A DNA stretch of 10,145 bases. It comes from Nitrospirota bacterium. GTDB taxonomy: Bacteria > Nitrospinota_A > UBA7883 > JACRGQ01. The notes beneath the pieces are model-generated. The model saw nothing but the letters and a program-made list of their open reading frames with translations, was not told the DNA's origin and made no database searches. Where the stretch lies: contig JAJRYM010000090.1 in the NCBI GenBank assembly GCA_024275775.1, positions 1 through 10,145 of the forward strand, read 5' to 3'. Shown here one piece after another: positions 6,584 through 10,145 of this stretch. Position numbers and translations under genes: made by a program. How positions within the stretch are numbered: position 1 is the first letter of the stretch; the number at the start of each line of letters is the position of its first letter.

Positions 6584-7356
6584 AAAATATTCTTGCCGTT
6601 TATCTCAAAGAGCTGAAGGTCTATTTTTCGGGGCCGATAGCCTACTTCGTGGGTGTGATATTCCTTGTAGTTTCCGGTATCTTCTTTATTCTCATTCTCA
6701 ACGACTACGCCCGGATAAGCTTTGAGGTGATACGCACGAATTACCAGTTTAAACTCCCCCAACTGAACGTAACGGACGGGATATTTTCTCCTATGTTCCA
6801 TACTTTCAGTTTTCTTCTTCTCCTGATGGTTCCGCTGTTGACGATGAAATCCTTCTCCGAAGAAAAGAAAACCGGCACGATCGAGCTTGCGCTTACCTAT
6901 CCCTTGAGGGGCACGGAGCTTGTGCTGGGCAAGCTGTTTGCCGTTCTTACGGTTTATTTTTCCATGCTGTTGCTCACCGCCTCCTACGGCGCCATGATTC
7001 TCTATTTCAAACCGTTTCCACCGGGCGTTCCGGTTGCCGGCTATCTGGGGCTTTTACTGCTTGGCTTCGCTTTCATCTCGCTAGGCATATTCATTTCATC
7101 GCTTACGGAGAACCAGATAATCGCGGCGGCCGTTTCTTTCGGCGCGATAATGCTTTTCTGGCTTGTCGGCGCGGTAGCGGGCGATTCCACCATGCCGATA
7201 GCCGACATTATGCGTTACATCTCCCTTCGGGAGCACTTCCATTCCTTCGCGGCGGGTGTTATCGATACCAGAGACGTCGTGTACTACCTTAGTTTCGGCC
7301 TGCTGTTCATTATCGCAACTCTGCGGGCGCTGGAGTCGAGGAGGTTTCGCGGGTGA
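6580..7356 (+). CDS. ABC-2 type permease, GldF-like
   Basis: A 258-residue inner-membrane subunit with about six hydrophobic helices: roughly 19-40, 74-89, 119-143, 152-173, 180-201 and 233-249. Between the second and third helices lies MKSFSEEKKTGTIELALTYP (89-108), the coupling segment characteristic of GldF/ABC-2 permeases that contacts the ATPase. The late segment HFHSFAAGVIDTRDVVYY (219-236) is also typical of this family. Translation is coupled to the ATPase by an ATGA overlap, with GGAGG (6562-6566) somewhat far upstream and GAAAGA just before the start. In gliding Bacteroidetes, GldF works with GldA and GldG; in non-gliding bacteria the homologous set is widespread and its cargo is unsettled. 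Here the neighbours make a GldAFG-type complex the best reading; a role in gliding is not implied. Confidence 0.91.
   Translation: MKNILAVYLKELKVYFSGPIAYFVGVIFLVVSGIFFILILNDYARISFEVIRTNYQFKLPQLNVTDGIFSPMFHTFSFLLLLMVPLLTMKSFSEEKKTGTIELALTYPLRGTELVLGKLFAVLTVYFSMLLLTASYGAMILYFKPFPPGVPVAGYLGLLLLGFAFISLGIFISSLTENQIIAAAVSFGAIMLFWLVGAVAGDSTMPIADIMRYISLREHFHSFAAGVIDTRDVVYYLSFGLLFIIATLRALESRRFRG
7339..7344 (+). promoter_or_regulatory. Strong ribosome binding site for the GldG-like gene
   Basis: A full AGGAGG lies 8 bases before GTG 7353, inside the end of the permease gene. It supports the GTG start and the 4-base GTGA overlap. Confidence 0.8.
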
Positions 7357-8705
7357 AGAGAAGCTTTTTCGCGTGGGGTTCCAATCTCATGCTTTACATG
7401 ATCGCGGTTGTGGGATTAATCGGGCTGGTGAATTATCTTTCCGCCCGCCACTATTCCAGACTGGATTTGACGGAGAAAGGAAAGTACACGCTTTCGGATC
7501 AAACGGTGAAGACTTTAGAAAATCTTAAAGCCGAAGTGAAAACCGTAGCCTTCGTGAAGGACGATCCGGGCGCCCGAAGGCAGGCGCGGGAAATGCTGGA
7601 AGGGTATCGGTACCATTCCAGGTTTTTCACATGGGAGTTCGTCGACCCGGACAAATATCCTCTTACGGCCAAAAAATACAAAGTTCTGCGTTACAACACC
7701 TTCGTGGTCGAAGGGAGCGACGGCAGAAAAGAGTCGTTCTCCGGCCGGCTTACCGAAGAAAATCTCACCAACAGCATCGTGAAAGTTTCATCCGACAAAG
7801 TGAAGAAAGTCTATTTCACCGGCGGGCACGGCGAAAAGGATATAGAAGGAACGAAACCGCGGGATTACCGGCAGATAGCCCTTGCACTGGAAAACGAGAA
7901 TTTCAAACCGGAGACGCTTGTACTCACAGAGACAAAGAAAATACCGGCCGACGCTTCCGTAATAATTGTGGCAGGCCCCGCCAAAGACCTCCTTGAAGGA
8001 GAGCTTAAGATGTTGCGGGACTATCTCAACAGCGGGGGCAGGGCTCTTTTCCTCGTAGACCCGATGACGCTCAAAACGACAATCGCTTTCCTTGCGGAAT
8101 ACGGCATTGAACCGATGGATAACGTAATAGTGGATAAATACAGCAAAACCCTCGGCGGTGATTATCTATCGCCTGCCGTTACCTCCTATAGCAAACAGCA
8201 CGCGGTAACAAAAGATTTCAAATATATAACGATCTTCCCGCTGGCCCGTTCGCTGAAACCGGACGGCGAAAAAGCGGAAATACTGGCAACCACGCTTGAC
8301 GAAAGCTGGGGGGAGTCCAGCCGGAAGGAGCTTGCCGACGGGCGGGTTGCGTTCAACGAACAGGAAGACAGTTACGGCCCGCTTATTCTCGCGGCGGTTG
8401 CCGAGATAGAGAACAAGGCAAACCCGCAAGGCAGGAAAGGCGAGCTCATAGTGATAGGCGATTCGGATTTCGCGGCCAACTCTTATATCGGGTTCGGCGG
8501 GAACCGGGATTTATTTCTTAATATCGCAAACTGGCTGGCCGGCGATGTGGAGCGCATCTCCATACGCCCCAAAGCGGCGGATATGGATCCGATGATTTTT
8601 TCACAGAACGAAACGTACGCAGTAGCCGGAATAAGCATTGTCGGCCTGCCGCTTCTTATGCTGATAGTCGGCGTATGGGTGAACGTAAGAAGGAGACGTT
8701 CTTGA
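7353..8705 (+). CDS. GldG-like membrane-anchored ABC transporter auxiliary protein
   Basis: A 450-residue protein with one transmembrane helix near the start (about 10-29), a large presumably periplasmic region, and a second helix close to the end (about 422-444) followed by the basic tail VRRRRS. After the first helix, the segment RLDLTEKGKYTLSDQT (36-51) is the hallmark opening of GldG/ABC_transp_aux proteins. Further family marks are FTGGHGEKD (155-163), IIVAGPAKDLLEGE (204-217), GGRALFLVDP (228-237) and VIGDSDFAAN (367-376) near the end of the soluble domain. The start is GTG 7353, supported by AGGAGG 8 bases upstream and a 4-base overlap with the permease. In GldAFG systems this protein is the extracytoplasmic partner of the permease; whether it binds cargo is not known. 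It overlaps the DUF4340 gene by 4 bases at TTGA (8702-8705). Confidence 0.9.
   Translation: MKRSFFAWGSNLMLYMIAVVGLIGLVNYLSARHYSRLDLTEKGKYTLSDQTVKTLENLKAEVKTVAFVKDDPGARRQAREMLEGYRYHSRFFTWEFVDPDKYPLTAKKYKVLRYNTFVVEGSDGRKESFSGRLTEENLTNSIVKVSSDKVKKVYFTGGHGEKDIEGTKPRDYRQIALALENENFKPETLVLTETKKIPADASVIIVAGPAKDLLEGELKMLRDYLNSGGRALFLVDPMTLKTTIAFLAEYGIEPMDNVIVDKYSKTLGGDYLSPAVTSYSKQHAVTKDFKYITIFPLARSLKPDGEKAEILATTLDESWGESSRKELADGRVAFNEQEDSYGPLILAAVAEIENKANPQGRKGELIVIGDSDFAANSYIGFGGNRDLFLNIANWLAGDVERISIRPKAADMDPMIFSQNETYAVAGISIVGLPLLMLIVGVWVNVRRRRS
8690..8695 (+). promoter_or_regulatory. Ribosome binding site that decides the DUF4340 start
   Basis: AAGGAG sits 6 bases before TTG 8702. It lies downstream of the ATG at 8675, so it cannot serve that start and points to TTG 8702 as the true one. 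Confidence 0.78.
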
Positions 8706-10033
8706 GTTTTCGAGACACCTTTTTTCTTTTCATTATTCTGGCGGCGGGCATTTTTTACGCGTATGAATACGAATACCTGCCTGATCAAAAGAAAGAGACG
8801 GCCGAAAAAGAACAAAAGAAAATTCTGGATATAAAACCGGCCGACGTAACGAAGCTGGTAGTCACCGTGGAGCAGGAAAGTGTCGCAATAATCCGCGAAA
8901 CAGGGGGCTGGAAAATCAGTTCGCCCGTTAAAACGGACGCCGATAACATGGTGATAGACAAGCTTGTTTCATTGGTTGCCGAGATGTTTCTGGATGAAAT
9001 TCTGACCGATGCCGCCGGCAACCTTTCGGATTTTCATCTACAGCCGCCTTTCGCGAAAGTCGAATTTTTTACTGGCTCTTCTTCGCCGCCCCGGGCGGTT
9101 TCGGTGGGCGATTACACGCCGACCATGAGGAATGTTTACGGCGCGAGCAGTCGCGTGAAAGGCATATTTACAGCGCCGGTCAGGTTGAGGAACGCTATTG
9201 TAAAAAAACTTTTCGATTTGAGGGAAAAGAGAATTTTTACCGCCGAGGGCAAAAGGATCTCCATGCTGGAATACGAGCGCGGCGGCGAGATAATAAAAAT
9301 CGAAAAAACCCGGCAGGGCGACTGGCGGATAAAATCTCCCGTAATCGGCCGAGCCGACAGGAAGAAAGCGGACGGCTTCGTGAATACGCTGTTGAACGGT
9401 CGTGCTTCCGGTTTTATCGACGCGCCGATGGACGATAAGGAAGCCGGCCTCTCGCCCCCGACCGCCAAAATCACTTTTAGGTTTACCGACCAGAGCTCGC
9501 CGTTCTCCCTTCTTGTGGGGGCAAAGGACGAAATCGAAAAAGGCGTGATAGTAAAACCTGACGGCGCTTCGGGACTTATGCTTTTGCCGTTGACGTTTTT
9601 TGACGGCCTGCCCGCGAAAGCGGAAGATTTTCTGGACCGCCATATTTTTAATATTCCAGAAAACCTTGTATGGAAACTTTCCGTTGCGCGGGGGGATATG
9701 TTTGTCGAGCTGGAAAAGCCCGAAGGCCGGTGGATGATGCTGAAACCGGTGAAGCAGAGAATCAGGCCGGAAAAGGTCAATCCCATCGTATCCGCACTTT
9801 TAAATATGGAGTACGTCGGGAAACCGAAAGCCGGAACGGCGGGCAAAGCAAAACTTGCGTCCATCTCGCTGGCTAGTCTTGACGGCACCCGTAAAATATA
9901 TCTGGATATATTTAAATACAAAAAAGCTGAAAACCTGCTGTTCGGCAGGGTAAGGGGAGGCGGGGATTACCTGCTGAGTAAAACGGCGCTTGATGAAATT
10001 TCTATAAAGCAACTGGAGGAACTCGCGAAATGA
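8702..10033 (+). CDS. DUF4340 membrane-anchored protein with three internal repeats
   Basis: A 443-residue protein with one N-terminal helix (about 6-20), a charged linker rich in K and E (24-42) and a long extracytoplasmic part. That part is built from three copies of one unit at about 45-140, 183-275 and 320-420. Each has a beta-type opening that leads to an aromatic W block: GWKISSPV (69-76), DWRIKSPV (207-214) and RWMMLKPV (343-350). A helical stretch and a second beta-rich section follow. This fits the DUF4340 family, often found beside GldAFG-like transporters; its biochemical role is unknown. The start is TTG 8702 rather than ATG 8675, because AAGGAG is 6 bases upstream, the TTGA overlap with the GldG-like stop repeats the operon's pattern, and the N-terminus then runs directly into the membrane helix. 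It is probably a periplasm-facing partner of the transporter, by operon position only. It overlaps the next gene by 4 bases. Confidence 0.85.
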   Translation: MSFRDTFFLFIILAAGIFYAYEYEYLPDQKKETAEKEQKKILDIKPADVTKLVVTVEQESVAIIRETGGWKISSPVKTDADNMVIDKLVSLVAEMFLDEILTDAAGNLSDFHLQPPFAKVEFFTGSSSPPRAVSVGDYTPTMRNVYGASSRVKGIFTAPVRLRNAIVKKLFDLREKRIFTAEGKRISMLEYERGGEIIKIEKTRQGDWRIKSPVIGRADRKKADGFVNTLLNGRASGFIDAPMDDKEAGLSPPTAKITFRFTDQSSPFSLLVGAKDEIEKGVIVKPDGASGLMLLPLTFFDGLPAKAEDFLDRHIFNIPENLVWKLSVARGDMFVELEKPEGRWMMLKPVKQRIRPEKVNPIVSALLNMEYVGKPKAGTAGKAKLASISLASLDGTRKIYLDIFKYKKAENLLFGRVRGGGDYLLSKTALDEISIKQLEELAK

Positions 10034-10145
10034 GCGAAGAAAAGGTAAAAGTGAAAGTAACCGACAAACGGCACTGGGCGAAGGCGCAGGAAGAAGGCGA
10101 CTCGTCCGGCGAGGGGACGGGAAGCGAACGTTTGCCGACTTATGT
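10030..10145 (+). CDS. Unidentified charged protein, 3' end beyond the window
   Basis: Thirty-eight codons are visible. The start ATG overlaps the DUF4340 stop (ATGA 10030-10033) and GGAGGA (10015-10020) lies 9 bases upstream, so it is a real gene of the same operon. The N-terminus is hydrophilic: MSEEKVKVKVTDKRHWAK, then an acidic Gly/Ser-rich stretch, then ERLPTY. There is no signal peptide or membrane segment in the visible part, so it is probably cytosolic. The KVKVTDKR opening resembles, from memory, the start of some proteins annotated as GrpE-type nucleotide exchange factors and of some DUF1844 proteins. With so few residues this is only a guess, and no function is assigned. Confidence 0.8.
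   Translation, partial: MSEEKVKVKVTDKRHWAKAQEEGDSSGEGTGSERLPTY

Noticed and set aside
1..10145. Mobile element, CRISPR array, attachment site or phage signal
   Set aside because: No transposase or integrase, no spaced direct repeats and no long inverted repeats were found; gene packing and codon style look uniform across the window.

Overview
The window is a dense, entirely plus-strand block of chromosomal housekeeping and envelope genes from a bacterium of moderate GC content (slightly above half by eye). AUA isoleucine codons are frequent, and most gene junctions are overlapping stop/start codons. The gene set suggests a Gram-negative (diderm) lineage such as a deltaproteobacterium or one of the Nitrospirota/Nitrospinota-like phyla: a BioC/BioH pimelate route, an Fe-S type PurF, and a GldA/GldF/GldG-like transporter followed by a DUF4340 protein. 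The sequence alone cannot settle the taxonomy. No mobile element, CRISPR array, tRNA or rRNA was seen.

Region 1 (1-4009) starts inside smpB, the tmRNA partner in ribosome rescue. Three biotin genes follow with almost no spacing: bioH (TTG start), bioC, and one 701-codon gene in which a BioD domain is fused ahead of a BioA domain. BioC and BioH prime and release the pimeloyl-ACP precursor. The BioA half makes 7,8-diaminopelargonate (DAPA) and the BioD half closes the ureido ring to give dethiobiotin. bioF and bioB, which are needed to complete the pathway, are not in the window.

Region 2 (about 4050-5462) is purF, the first committed enzyme of purine synthesis. It has a short propeptide before its catalytic cysteine and the cysteine set of the Fe-S containing family.

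Region 3 (5463-5632) is the only real intergenic gap. It holds two mutually exclusive small hairpins, weak promoter-like elements, and a tiny open frame whose stop overlaps the next start.

Region 4 (5633-10145) is a tightly coupled operon: ABC ATPase, six-helix ABC-2 permease, membrane-anchored GldG-like protein, membrane-anchored DUF4340 protein with three internal repeats, and the start of a further charged protein cut by the window edge. Every junction in this operon is a 4-base stop/start overlap, which points to a jointly translated membrane complex of unknown substrate. The least described parts are the fused BioD-BioA enzyme and this transporter operon with its repeat-built DUF4340 partner.
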